Shown piece by piece: positions 17,917 to 26,493 of a DNA stretch of 64,000 nucleotides (position 1 is the first letter of the stretch; each line of letters begins with the position of its first letter). Location: the NCBI RefSeq assembly GCF_040782645.1, contig NZ_CP160403.1, positions 2,604,001-2,668,000 on the forward strand, written 5' to 3'. Source of the DNA: Streptomyces sp. HUAS ZL42 (GTDB lineage Bacteria; Actinomycetota; Actinomycetes; Streptomycetales; Streptomycetaceae). The translations under genes and the position numbers were made by a program. Under the pieces are notes generated by a model. That model ran no database searches. It was not told where the DNA came from and was given only the letters and a program-made list of their open reading frames with translations.

Positions 17917-18888
17917 CTACGGCTCCCCGTCCGTCCCGTCCTCCCGCAGTTCCGTCACCCGTTCCAGCAGGATCGCCTCCCAGGCGCGGCGCAGCTGGGT
18001 GCGCAGGAGCGGGAGGGGGCCCGTGTCATGGCCCTCGAGGCGGGCGGCGAGGTGGACGACCGTGTCGCAGCGGGCGAGCCAGAGGCCGCGCAGGCAGGGG
18101 CGGGCGCCGTAGCCGGCGAGGGTGGCCGCGCGTACGGCGGCACCCGAACCCACGGCGAGGGCGAGCCCCGCGATGTCCTCGGCGGGGTCGCCGATGACGG
18201 CGTCGGTCCAGTCGAGGACGCCGCGGACCCGGCCGTCGGCGCTGACCACGAGGTGCTCGCCCTTGAGGTCGTGGTGGACGAGGACGGCCGCGGCGGGCTG
18301 CGCGGCGAGCTGGGCGGCACCGGGCGGAGTGAGCTGGTTGAGGCGTGCGGCGTCGAACTCGTCGGCCGCGGCGAGCCGACCCGCGGCGGGCACGGCCATC
18401 CGGCGCAGCGCCTCCAGGGAGCGCGGGGCGGCCCGGGGCACGCCGAGCGCGTCTGCCTGCCGGGCCGGCACCTCGCGCAGCCCCGTGAGCAGCCCGGCCA
18501 GGTCGGCCTCCCCGACGGCGGACACGTCGTGCTCCTCCCCCGTGCCGCCGGGCACCTTGGTGTCCAGGGTGTAGGTCAGCCCTGGCGCCCACTCGCCGTG
18601 CGCCACGCTCGTCGGCACCGCGACCGGCAGGTGCGGGCGGGCGAGGTCGCGCAGGCGCAGCTCGCGGCGCTGGCGCAGGGCGGCGTCCCGGTCGGGGGCG
18701 AGGCGCAGCACATGGCGGGTGCCGACCCACCAGGTGGAGTGCTCGCCGCCCTCGGTGACGGGCCGGACCTCGAGGCCGCCGGCGCCGTTCGCGCCGGCCT
18801 TGCCGTCCCGGCCCTCCTTGCCGTCCTTGAGCAGGGCATGGACCAGTCGGCGGACGGTGTCCGCGGTGGGTGTCGGTGCCTGGGTCAT
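17917..18888 (-). CDS. Aminoglycoside phosphotransferase-family (APH) kinase-like protein
   Basis: The 323-residue protein has the APH fold: an N-lobe with STWWVGTRHVLRLAPD, the catalytic loop VLVHHDLKGEHLVV, where Asp is the catalytic base, and the metal-binding VLDWTDAVIGDPAEDIAGL. Members phosphorylate small hydroxyl compounds such as antibiotics, choline, homoserine or sugars; nothing shows which. The ATG at 18888 is used; an in-frame ATG at 18930 lies only 5 bp after the upstream stop and could be the start if the gene is translated with its neighbour. It follows the M24 peptidase gene on the same strand, probably in one operon. Confidence 0.87.
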   Translation of the reverse strand: MTQAPTPTADTVRRLVHALLKDGKEGRDGKAGANGAGGLEVRPVTEGGEHSTWWVGTRHVLRLAPDRDAALRQRRELRLRDLARPHLPVAVPTSVAHGEWAPGLTYTLDTKVPGGTGEEHDVSAVGEADLAGLLTGLREVPARQADALGVPRAAPRSLEALRRMAVPAAGRLAAADEFDAARLNQLTPPGAAQLAAQPAAAVLVHHDLKGEHLVVSADGRVRGVLDWTDAVIGDPAEDIAGLALAVGSGAAVRAATLAGYGARPCLRGLWLARCDTVVHLAARLEGHDTGPLPLLRTQLRRAWEAILLERVTELREDGTDGEP

Positions 18889-18935
18889 GGTCGCGCCGTT
18901 GTCGCTCGGGGGTGTACGGGGGCTCCGCATGCTCG

Positions 18936-20063
18936 TCAGTCCACTATGACCATCTCGCGGGTGGTGTCGTTGAGGCGGCGGCCGCCGTCCTCGGTGACGG
19001 TGACGATGTCCTCGATGCGCACCCCGAAGCGGCCCGGCAGGTAGATCCCGGGCTCCACGGAGAAACACATGCCGGGCACGAGGGGCTGTTCCTCGCCCTC
19101 GATCATGTACGGCGGCTCGTGCGTGGTGACGCCTATGCCGTGGCCGGTGCGGTGGATGAAGTACTCGCCGTACCCGGCGTCGGCGATGACGGCGCGGGCG
19201 GCCCGGTCGACCTCCTGGCAGGCGACGCCGGGCCGGACCGCCCGGAAACCCGCCTCCTGGGCCTCGCGCACGATGTCGTGGACCCGGCGCTCCTCGTCCG
19301 TGGGCTCGCCGACGTGCACCGTGCGGGTGGTGTCGGAGCCGTAGCCGTCCTTCAGGCCGCCGAAGTCGAGGACGACCATGTCGCCGCGTTCGATCACACG
19401 GTCGCCCACCTCGTGGTGCGGATTCGCTCCGTTGGGACCGGAGCCGACGATCGTGAAGTCGACCTGACTGTGGCCTTGTTCGCGCAGCAGCCGGGCGAGG
19501 TCCGCGCCCACCTCGGTCTCCCTGCGGCCGGCGAAGGGAACGTTCCGGATCTCCTCGAACGTTGCGTCTGCGGCCGCGCCCGCGGCCGCCAACAGCTCCA
19601 GTTCCGCCGCGTCCTTGACGGCACGCAGCATCGGCAGGGCGTCGGTGAGGGCGGCGTAGGAGGTGCCGGGCAGCGCCTTCTGCAGCGCCAGCAGGTGCAT
19701 CGCCCAGGCGTTGTCGCTGATGCCGAACCGTCCGCCGGCGTCGAGGAGGGCGGCGGTGGCCGCGTAGGGGTCCTTGCCGTCGGTCCAGTCGCGCAGGGTC
19801 AGGGCGGGCGCGCCGGCCGCCTTCGCGGCGTCGGGGGCCTCCAGGGCGGGGACGACGAGAACGGGGTCCTGGCCGGGGGCGAGGAGGAGCAGGGTGAGCC
19901 GTTCCGTGGCGGCGGGGGGTGTGTAGCCGGTGAGCCACACCAGGTCCGGCCCGGGTGCCACGAGAAGCCCGGCCAGCCCGGCGTCGGCCGCCGACCGCGC
20001 GGCACGCTCCATGCGGGCCCGGTAGTCGTCGGCGGCGAAGGGGGCGGGCGTGCTGCCGGTCAT
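18936..20063 (-). CDS. M24-family aminopeptidase (Xaa-Pro peptidase-like)
   Basis: The 375-residue protein has the creatinase-like N-terminal domain (LVAPGPDLVWLTGY) and a pita-bread metallopeptidase domain. All five metal ligands are visible: Asp in VVLDFGG, Asp in GYGSDTTRTV, His in HRTGHGIG, Glu in SVEPGIY and Glu in RIEDIVTV. It would remove N-terminal residues from Xaa-Pro peptides in the cytoplasm. It has no signal peptide. The ATG at 20063 gives the usual length. The APH-family gene follows within a few bases. Confidence 0.93.
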   Translation of the reverse strand: MTGSTPAPFAADDYRARMERAARSAADAGLAGLLVAPGPDLVWLTGYTPPAATERLTLLLLAPGQDPVLVVPALEAPDAAKAAGAPALTLRDWTDGKDPYAATAALLDAGGRFGISDNAWAMHLLALQKALPGTSYAALTDALPMLRAVKDAAELELLAAAGAAADATFEEIRNVPFAGRRETEVGADLARLLREQGHSQVDFTIVGSGPNGANPHHEVGDRVIERGDMVVLDFGGLKDGYGSDTTRTVHVGEPTDEERRVHDIVREAQEAGFRAVRPGVACQEVDRAARAVIADAGYGEYFIHRTGHGIGVTTHEPPYMIEGEEQPLVPGMCFSVEPGIYLPGRFGVRIEDIVTVTEDGGRRLNDTTREMVIVD

Positions 20064-20169
20064 CCGGGCCTCCCTGAACAGAAGTGAGGACTACGGGCAG
20101 CATCCTGCCCGTACAGAGGGGCCCGCGCGAGCCGGTCGGCAGGGGTTTCGGGCGGGCTGTCGGGCACGT

Positions 20170-20793
20170 TCAGCTCTCCAGGGCCATGCGGGCGCCCAGG
20201 AGCAGCAGCACGCCTCCGGAGACCTGCTCCAGGCGCCGGCGCACACCGGTGCGGGACAGTACGGCCTTCATCCGGCTGACGAACCAGACGTACAGGCCGT
20301 AGTAGCCGACTTCGAAGACGGCCCAGAGCGCGGCGAGCCCCACCATGGTGGGCAGGTGCGGGGCACCCTCCGGTACGAACTGCGGCAGGAAGGACAGGGC
20401 GAAGACGGCGGCCTTGGGGTTGGCCAGGTTGAGCAGCAGACCGCCACGGTAGGAGGCCCAGCCGCTCCTCCCCACGGTCTCCCGGCCCCCGGCGTCCTCG
20501 GTCCCCGCGGCGCGGCGCGCCTGGCGCAGCGTCTGGATGCCGAAGCCGACGAGCACGACCGCGCCGACGATCCGCATCACGTCGTACGCCACCTCGGAGG
20601 CCGCCAGCAGGGCGGTCAGGCCGAACGCGGCGACGACGCCCCAGACGAACACGCCGGTCTCGTTGCCGAGGACGGTCAGGAAGCCGGAGCGGCGGCTGCG
20701 CAGGGACTGCTTGATGATCAGCACGGTGCTGGGGCCTGGCGAGGCCGCTATCAGGGTGCAGGCCCCGAGGAAGGCGAGGAGGGTGCTCAGCAT
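20170..20793 (-). CDS. LysE/RhtB-family amino acid exporter
   Basis: The 207-residue protein has about six hydrophobic segments and the family signature ASPGPSTVLIIKQSLRSRR in the first loop, then GLLLNLANPKAAVF in the middle. LysE/RhtB proteins export amino acids such as lysine, threonine or homoserine across the cytoplasmic membrane; the substrate is not visible. The ATG at 20793 starts right before the first transmembrane helix (LSTLLAFLGACTLIA); a longer frame to 20874 would add a polar extension without a ribosome binding site. Confidence 0.9.
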   Translation of the reverse strand: MLSTLLAFLGACTLIAASPGPSTVLIIKQSLRSRRSGFLTVLGNETGVFVWGVVAAFGLTALLAASEVAYDVMRIVGAVVLVGFGIQTLRQARRAAGTEDAGGRETVGRSGWASYRGGLLLNLANPKAAVFALSFLPQFVPEGAPHLPTMVGLAALWAVFEVGYYGLYVWFVSRMKAVLSRTGVRRRLEQVSGGVLLLLGARMALES

Positions 20794-20892
20794 GGGGTCA
20801 TGGTGACCCGTCCGGACGGGCGGGGACCAGTGAATTCCGCCGGTGACGGGCGGGGCACGGGGCAGGTCGACCACCTGCCGGGCGGTGGCCGG

Positions 20893-21438
20893 TCATGTGA
20901 CCACGCCGGGCACGACCGTCAACTGCTCGTAGTCACCGGCGCGGTGACGAACCGTCAGGGTGATCTCCTCCCCCGGGCGGGTGCGGGACACCGCGCGCGC
21001 GAGGTCGGTGGCCGAGTCGATCCGGGTACCGCCGAAGGCGAGGAGTACGTCGCCGCGGACCAGGCCGACCGAGTGGCCCGGGCCGGGGCGGTGGACGCCC
21101 ACGATCAGGGCGCCGGGTTTCCCGGCGTCCGCCACCTCCACGCCGAGGGTCGCGGGGGCGGGCGGCTGCCGACCGGCCGGCTGTCGTGGCTGTTTCTGCA
21201 GGTCGGCGACCTTGCTCAGGCCGATCACCGTGGCGCCGACCGTGCCGAGGCCGACGCCGGACAGCACCAGGACCGTGCCGACGAACAGGCCGAACAGCAG
21301 GCTGGTGAGGCGCCTGCCGCGGCGCCGTGCGGCATGCGGACGCCTCGGGGGGCGCGGGTCGGTGCTGGTGCCGTTTCCGGGTTCACGACCCGGCGTGGGC
21401 TTGGGCAGGGCCTTGGGCTTCAACGCTGTCTGTTCCAT
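20893..21438 (-). CDS. Membrane-anchored PDZ domain protein
   Basis: The 181-residue protein has a basic, Pro-rich cytoplasmic tail, one transmembrane helix at about residues 46-72 (LLFGLFVGTVLVLSGVGLG) and a PDZ domain outside the membrane. Its characteristic parts are LIVGVHRPGPGHSVGLVRGD, LLAFGGTRIDSATDLA and GEEITLTVRH. PDZ domains bind C-terminal peptides, as in HtrA/DegP proteases, but no protease domain is present, so it may be an adaptor or envelope stress protein. The ATG at 21438 is fixed by GGAGGCGATCC just upstream. Confidence 0.85.
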   Translation of the reverse strand: MEQTALKPKALPKPTPGREPGNGTSTDPRPPRRPHAARRRGRRLTSLLFGLFVGTVLVLSGVGLGTVGATVIGLSKVADLQKQPRQPAGRQPPAPATLGVEVADAGKPGALIVGVHRPGPGHSVGLVRGDVLLAFGGTRIDSATDLARAVSRTRPGEEITLTVRHRAGDYEQLTVVPGVVT

Positions 21439-21511
21439 GGATCGCCTCCGGGGAGGGACTACCCGGTGGGCCGGGGCGGGACGAGCCACGAACGAGTGAG
21501 ACTGACTCGGG

Positions 21512-22378
21512 TCACGCCCGTTCGCCCAGGGCCCTCGCCAGCTCTGCCGCCGCTCCCTTCAACGAGGCCGCCTGGACGAGTTCGACCCGGTGGACGAGGC
21601 GGGGTTCCGTGACGGGGACGGCGATCGCGTCCGGGGCACCCTGCGCCGCCGAGGTCGGCAGCAGGGTCAGGCCGTGCCCCGCGGCGGCGAGGGCCGTGAG
21701 GGTTCGGACGTCCGTGCCGTCGTAGCGGAGGGCCGGGCGGAAGCCGCGGCCGCCGTTCGCGGCGCGCAGCTGGGGCAGGGGGAGGGCCGCGTCGGGGGCG
21801 TCCAGCCAGCGGGCGTCGGCCAGGTCGCCGAGGCGCAGGCCGGGGCGGCGGGACAGCGGATGCGTCTTCGGCAGCAGGACACAGACCGGCTCCTCGGCGA
21901 CGCCGTACGTCGTCAGCGGTGCCACGTCGGGGAGCCGGAGCGGGTCGCTCGGCGCGGCCAGGCCGTCGACAAGGCCCAGGTCCGCCGTGCCGGTGGCGAC
22001 GGCCGCGGCGATGTCGTCGCGGGCGAGGACGCGCAGGGTCACGCCCGCGGGTGGCAGTGCGGCGAGGACGCGCGGCGCCAGTGCCGTCGGTGCGGCCGCG
22101 AGGGTCAGGCCGTGTTCGGGCGCGGCCGCCATCCGGGCCACGTCCGCGCGGGCCGCGTCCAGGCGGAGCAGCAGCGGGCCCGCGTGTTCGAGCAGCCGCT
22201 CCCCGGCCGGTGTGGGGGCGACGGGGCGGCGCGTGAGCAGCGGAGCGCCCAGATCCTGTTCGAGGGCCGCGATCTGCTGGGACACGGCGGACTGGGTGTA
22301 GCCCAGCTCGCGCGCGGCCTCGGAGAAGGAGGCCAGGCGGGCCACGGTGACGTACGTGTGCAGCAGGTGCGGATCCAT
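21512..22378 (-). CDS. LysR-family transcriptional regulator
   Basis: The 288-residue protein has the LysR helix-turn-helix (VARLASFSEAARELGYTQSA ... VSQQIAALEQDLG) in residues 10-60 and a complete periplasmic-binding-protein-like effector domain after residue 90. It is divergent from the glutaminase-like gene at 22466, with 87 bp between the start codons. By the usual LysR logic that gene is its most likely target. Nothing identifies the effector. Confidence 0.93.
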   Translation of the reverse strand: MDPHLLHTYVTVARLASFSEAARELGYTQSAVSQQIAALEQDLGAPLLTRRPVAPTPAGERLLEHAGPLLLRLDAARADVARMAAAPEHGLTLAAAPTALAPRVLAALPPAGVTLRVLARDDIAAAVATGTADLGLVDGLAAPSDPLRLPDVAPLTTYGVAEEPVCVLLPKTHPLSRRPGLRLGDLADARWLDAPDAALPLPQLRAANGGRGFRPALRYDGTDVRTLTALAAAGHGLTLLPTSAAQGAPDAIAVPVTEPRLVHRVELVQAASLKGAAAELARALGERA

Positions 22379-22465
22379 GGGGCCACCATCCCATCAGCTC
22401 TGCTTATCGAGTATCAAGAAATCATCGTTGGACGTGAACCGGACGCCGCGCCCAGGATGAAAGCC

Positions 22466-23200
22466 ATGACCGACACCGCAGCTCACATCGCCAAGGTCGC
22501 CCTCGTCGGCGACCGCTCCCCCAACGTCGTCTCGCACACCCGGGTCCCGCTCCTGCTCGACGCCCTCGCCGCACGCGACCGGCTCGTCCTCGACGCCTAC
22601 TGGATCCCGTCCGAGGACGCCGGGGCCGAGGACGCGGTGCTCGGCTTCGACGCGGTGTGGGTGGTGCCCGGCAGCCCCTACCGCAGCGAGGCCGGCGTGC
22701 TCGCCGCGATCCGCACCGCGCGTGTGGCGGGCATCCCCTTCCTCGGCACCTGCGGAGGCTTCCAGCACGCGCTGCTGGAGTACGCGCGTGACGTGTGCGG
22801 GCTGACGGGGGTCGCGCACGCCGAGAACGACCCCGACGCCGACGACTTCCTCATCGAGCCGCTGGCCTGTTCACTGGCGGGCCACGAGGACGTGGTCCGT
22901 GTCGAGCCGGATTCGCTCGCCCACTCGGTGATCGGCTCGGAGCGCACGGTCGAGCGCTACTCCTGCCACTACGGCCCCTCCCGCCACCTCGACACCCTGC
23001 AGGCCCACGGTCTGCGCTTCTCCGGGCGGGACACGGCCGGACAGGTGCGCATCGCGGAACTGCCGGGCCACCCCTTCTTCCTGGCCACGCTGTTCCAGCC
23101 CGAGCTCCACGGCGACGGCTCGCGCCCGCACCCGATCGTCCGGGCGCTGGCGCGAGCCGCGGTCGAGCACGCGACGCGGGAAGCCGGTCAGCCCGTGTGA
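22466..23200 (+). CDS. CTP synthase C-terminal-related class I glutamine amidotransferase-like protein
   Basis: The 244-residue protein is a stand-alone class I glutaminase fold related to the C-terminal half of CTP synthase. The nucleophile-elbow Cys is in FLGTCGGFQHALLEY near residue 93. The second catalytic block reads LFQPELHG instead of the usual FHPE, so the catalytic His appears to be Gln. No synthetase partner lies nearby. A divergent LysR regulator suggests inducible expression. The ATG at 22466 has AGGA eight bases upstream; another ATG at 22457 would add three residues. Whether it is a working glutaminase, another Cys hydrolase or a binding protein is open. Confidence 0.82.
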   Translation: MTDTAAHIAKVALVGDRSPNVVSHTRVPLLLDALAARDRLVLDAYWIPSEDAGAEDAVLGFDAVWVVPGSPYRSEAGVLAAIRTARVAGIPFLGTCGGFQHALLEYARDVCGLTGVAHAENDPDADDFLIEPLACSLAGHEDVVRVEPDSLAHSVIGSERTVERYSCHYGPSRHLDTLQAHGLRFSGRDTAGQVRIAELPGHPFFLATLFQPELHGDGSRPHPIVRALARAAVEHATREAGQPV

Positions 23201-23261
23201 CCCTCCCCGGGGCCGCCGTGCGCCCGTCCCGTTGCCGGTGGTGGCTGTTACGTGCTGCGGC

Positions 23262-23477
23262 ATGACCGATCACGCCCTGCGGCTGCTCCGGCAGAACCCG
23301 CATCTGGCCGAACTGGCCGCGTTCCCCTTCGACTTCGACCTGCGTCGCGCGGAGCACGGCGAGGAGGTCCGCCTCGCCTCCGGCGGACCGCTGGAGCCGG
23401 TGGCGGGGGACGGCACGGGGGGTTCGGCGCTGCTGCCGCATGGCCAAGCACAAGCGCGTAGTGGCGAGCGTGAATGA
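23262..23477 (+). pseudogene. N-terminal fragment of a conserved actinobacterial hypothetical gene
   Basis: The frame starts well (TDHALRLLRQNPHLAEL, FPFDFDLRRAEHG, VRLASGGPLEPVAGDGTGG) in the style of a longer family of hypothetical proteins I recall from Streptomyces. After residue 54 it loses similarity and stops at 71 residues (SALLPHGQAQARSGERE). Sequence resembling a TnpB-type transposase gene follows within 150 bp, so an insertion and later deletion probably truncated it. The stretch 23478-23616 shows nothing else I can support. Confidence 0.5.
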
Positions 23478-23616
23478 GCGCGGGCGCTGCCGACGACGGT
23501 GCGCGGACGGCTCCGGAGTCAGGTGAACGGGAGTTTGCGTGTCGAATGTGTGACCTCTGTGGACGGGGCTCGTTGGGTGCGGGGACGGATCGTCGACCTC
23601 GGGCCGGGGGTGAGGC

Positions 23617-23907
23617 GTGGGCGGGCTGCGGAGGGTGGCCGCGCCGTTTGTGGTGCCGGCCCCTGGGGGGGTGGCCATCCGGGCCCGGCTGCGGGTGTCC
23701 GAAACGGATGCGGCCGTGCTGGCCGAGGTGGGTGCGTTCCTCGGCACGCCGGCGTCGCAGGATCTGGCGGTGCGCTCCCGGCAGGGGCTGGCGCACGACG
23801 CCGCCGCGTGGCCCGCTCGGAAGCGGGAGCTGACCGGGTGTTCGTCGGCGCGGTGGGCGGGCAGCATCACCAAGGCCACGCATGACCAGTGGGCGCTGGC
23901 CCGGCGC
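23617..23907 (+). pseudogene. N-terminal remnant of a TnpB-related transposase-associated gene
   Basis: The translation from the GTG at 23617 reads RVAAPFVVPAPGGVAIRARL, RVSETDAAVLAEVG, ARKRELTGCSSARWAGSITK and ATHDQWALARR. This resembles the N-terminus of IS200/IS605-type accessory proteins related to TnpB in Streptomyces. Similarity ends at about residue 97, where the frame runs on into unrelated sequence and then into the P450 gene. The RuvC-like nuclease part (DED residues) is missing, so it is a dead fragment. Confidence 0.6.
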
Positions 23908-23986
23908 CACCAACGCGACCCCCCGCACTTCGGCCTCACCCGCGCGTGCTCTTGCCGGGACCCCTCCCGCGGGTCACCGTGGGCGC

Positions 23987-25288
23987 ATGACCCCGCGTGC
24001 GGCTCCGCCCGTCCCCGATGTCTTCGATCCGCGGCAGTACGCCGCCGGAGTGCCGTACGCCGCCTACCGCGTCCTGCGCGACCACCACCCCGTGGCCTGG
24101 CAGCCCGAGCCCGAGGTGCTGGGCTGGCCGGCGGGGCCGGGGTTTTGGGCGGTCACCCGGCACGCGGACGTCGTCCGGGTGCTGAAGGACTCGGGGACGT
24201 ACTCCTCGTACCTCGGCGCGACCCAGATCCGCGATCCGGATCCGGGCGACCTGCCGTTCATCCGGCGCATGATGCTCAATCAGGATCCGCCCGGGCACGG
24301 GCGGTTGCGGCGGACGGTGAGCCGGGCCTTCACCCCCGGGCGCATCGACGCCTTCACCGCACTGGCCGAGGAGCGCGCCCGCACGCTCCTCACCCGGGCT
24401 CTGGAGCAGGCCCGTGCGGCGGACGGCACCGTAGATGTCGTCACCGCCGTCACCGACGACTACGCCCTGCTCAACCTCGCGGACCTGCTGGGCGTTCCGG
24501 AGAGCGACCGCGGGCTGCTGCTGCACTGGACCCAGCGCGTGATCGGCTACCAGGACCCGGACGAGGCCGCTCCCCCGGCGCTGGACGCGGCCGGCCGACC
24601 CGTCAATCCGCGGTCGCCCGCGGCGCTGCGGGACATGTTCGCGTACGCGCAGCAGCTGGCCGCGCACAAACGGCGGCATCCCGCCGACGACGTCATGACG
24701 GCCCTCGCCCTCCCCCAGTTCTCGGCTTCGCTCGAACCGGGCGGTGCCCCCATCGCCGAACTGGCCGACGCCGAGCTGGAGATGTTCTTCTTCCTGCTCA
24801 CCGTCGCCGGCAACGACACCGTGCGCAGCGCCGCCCCCGGCGGCCTGCTGGCGCTGGCCCAGCACCCGGACGCGTACGAGCAGATGCGTGCCGGGAAGGT
24901 GGAACTCGACTCCGCCGTCGACGAACTGCTGCGCTGGCATCCGCCCGTGCTCACCTTCCGCCGCACGGCGGCGCTCGACACGGAGCTGGCCGGGCAGCGG
25001 ATCCGCGCGGGCGAGAAGGTCGTCGTCTTCCACGCCTCCGCCAACCGCGACGAGCGGGTGTTCGCCGATCCGGACCGGCTGGACCTGTCCCGTACGCCGA
25101 ACCCGCATGTGTCCTTCGGCGACGGTCCGCACGTCTGTCTGGGCGCGCATTTCGCCCGGCTGCAGCTGCGGGTGCTCTACCGGGAGGCGTTGCGGGTGCT
25201 TCCGGCGCTGCGCACCGCCGGACCACCCCGGCGGCTGGTGTCGAACTTCATCAACGGAATCAAGTCACTGCCGCTGTACGTGACATGA
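23987..25288 (+). CDS. Cytochrome P450
   Basis: The 433-residue soluble P450 shows the I-helix oxygen-activation motif VAGNDTVRS near residue 285, the ExxR motif ELLRWHPP, and the heme loop FGDGPHVCLGAHFAR with the axial Cys. Its length and the N-terminal YSSYLGATQIRDPDPGD, followed by MLNQDPPGHGRLR, recall the CYP125/CYP142 group that hydroxylates steroids or long isoprenoids. That substrate guess is only by resemblance. No ferredoxin or ferredoxin reductase gene is adjacent. It lies directly after two gene fragments and converges on the ARMT1 gene with a 3-bp gap. Confidence 0.93.
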   Translation: MTPRAAPPVPDVFDPRQYAAGVPYAAYRVLRDHHPVAWQPEPEVLGWPAGPGFWAVTRHADVVRVLKDSGTYSSYLGATQIRDPDPGDLPFIRRMMLNQDPPGHGRLRRTVSRAFTPGRIDAFTALAEERARTLLTRALEQARAADGTVDVVTAVTDDYALLNLADLLGVPESDRGLLLHWTQRVIGYQDPDEAAPPALDAAGRPVNPRSPAALRDMFAYAQQLAAHKRRHPADDVMTALALPQFSASLEPGGAPIAELADAELEMFFFLLTVAGNDTVRSAAPGGLLALAQHPDAYEQMRAGKVELDSAVDELLRWHPPVLTFRRTAALDTELAGQRIRAGEKVVVFHASANRDERVFADPDRLDLSRTPNPHVSFGDGPHVCLGAHFARLQLRVLYREALRVLPALRTAGPPRRLVSNFINGIKSLPLYVT

Positions 25289-25291
25289 GGC

Positions 25292-26464
25292 TCAGCGCCG
25301 GACCTGGATCAGCGCGTGCGTCCCGGCCGTTCGCCAGCGCTGCTCCTCTGCGGCGACCAGCGCGGCCTCCGTCTCCGCGCCCAGGCCCGTGATCACGTCG
25401 GACTTCAGGGTGCGCAGGGCGGCGACCGGGCCGGGGAAGTGGGCGGTGACATCCGTGAAGGGTGTCGTCGGGGACCACAGCCGGTCGCCCACGAGGCGGC
25501 GGTAGTTGAGGTCGCCCTTGACGATGGTGAGCACGGCCTCGCCGAACTCCTCCCGCAGGTCCGCGGGCATCTCCTCGTACGGCAGGGGGGAACCGGAGAA
25601 GGGATGCGCCCTCACCTCCAGGCGCCCGTCGGTCATGGCCGACCAGAGCCGGTGGCCGTACTCGGCGGCCGTCCCGCCGGCCGCCGTCAGCCGGCGCAGC
25701 GCGTCGACGACGTCGGCGGCGGTGGCGTCGGAGACGTAGTACGGGTACGGCTTGACGTGCAGCACCGCCCGGCCGACGCGCCCCTGTTCGAGGAGGTGGG
25801 CGAGGAGCAGCAGGTCGGGGATGAGTTCGCGGCCGGCGTTGTCGGCGACGAGACAGAGGGTGCCGGCGCCCGGGAGCAGCGACCAGAGGGTCTCGCTGTC
25901 GTCGGCGACGAGGGCGGGAGTGGCCTCGGAGGTGTCTGCGTCCACGGAGGAGAGGCGGAAGCCGAGGTCGGCGCGGTTGCCCCAGAGCGAGCCGTGCAGC
26001 AGGGCCCTGGCCTGGTCGGCGGCTGGGCGGTGCCGCAGGCCGTCCAGTGCGGACAGTTCCTCGTCGGTCTCGGGCGCGTCGAGTTCGGCGAGCTTGAAGG
26101 GACGGAACGGGTCGATTCCCTGCCAGGCGCCGGTGCCGAAGTAGCCGACCGCTTGCAGGAGTTGACGGTAGAAGTAGCTCTCCGACCACAGCCACGGCAC
26201 GTCGAACCAGGACCGGCCGGTGTACGTCGCGAGCCCCCACGCATCCCACCGGTCCCGGTCGTGCGCGCCGGCGGGCAGCGGCTCGATCACGCCCTTGGCG
26301 CAGCTGTCCAGCAGCGCGTCGAGCGCGCGGTGCTGCCCGGGCCCGTACGGGAAGGCGTCCCGCACCTGACGGATGATCGCCGGATGCCGTTCGGCCAGCA
26401 CGCTGTGCGGGAAGGAGCCCGGTTCATTGCCGAGGATCACGGGTGCGGACGGGGTGTCGGGCAT
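25292..26464 (-). CDS. ARMT1/DUF89-type damage-control phosphatase
   Basis: The 390-residue protein matches the DUF89 family. The metal site is formed by Asp and Asn in LCLVADNAGRELIPD near residue 205 and Asp in TIVKGDLNYRRLVGD near residue 318. The N-terminal helical region (FDVPWLWSESYFYRQLLQAV) is also typical. Family members hydrolyse phosphorylated sugars and damaged phospho-metabolites with Mn or Ni. The enzyme should be cytoplasmic. Its neighbours, a P450 and a TetR regulator, give no pathway hint. Confidence 0.87.
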   Translation of the reverse strand: MPDTPSAPVILGNEPGSFPHSVLAERHPAIIRQVRDAFPYGPGQHRALDALLDSCAKGVIEPLPAGAHDRDRWDAWGLATYTGRSWFDVPWLWSESYFYRQLLQAVGYFGTGAWQGIDPFRPFKLAELDAPETDEELSALDGLRHRPAADQARALLHGSLWGNRADLGFRLSSVDADTSEATPALVADDSETLWSLLPGAGTLCLVADNAGRELIPDLLLLAHLLEQGRVGRAVLHVKPYPYYVSDATAADVVDALRRLTAAGGTAAEYGHRLWSAMTDGRLEVRAHPFSGSPLPYEEMPADLREEFGEAVLTIVKGDLNYRRLVGDRLWSPTTPFTDVTAHFPGPVAALRTLKSDVITGLGAETEAALVAAEEQRWRTAGTHALIQVRR

Positions 26465-26493
26465 GCCTCACCGTATCGCGCCGGCCCTGCGGC

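Noticed and set aside
23617..23907. An active TnpB/OMEGA nuclease with guide RNA
   Set aside because: Only about 97 N-terminal residues remain, with no RuvC residues, zinc finger, TnpA gene or conserved right end.
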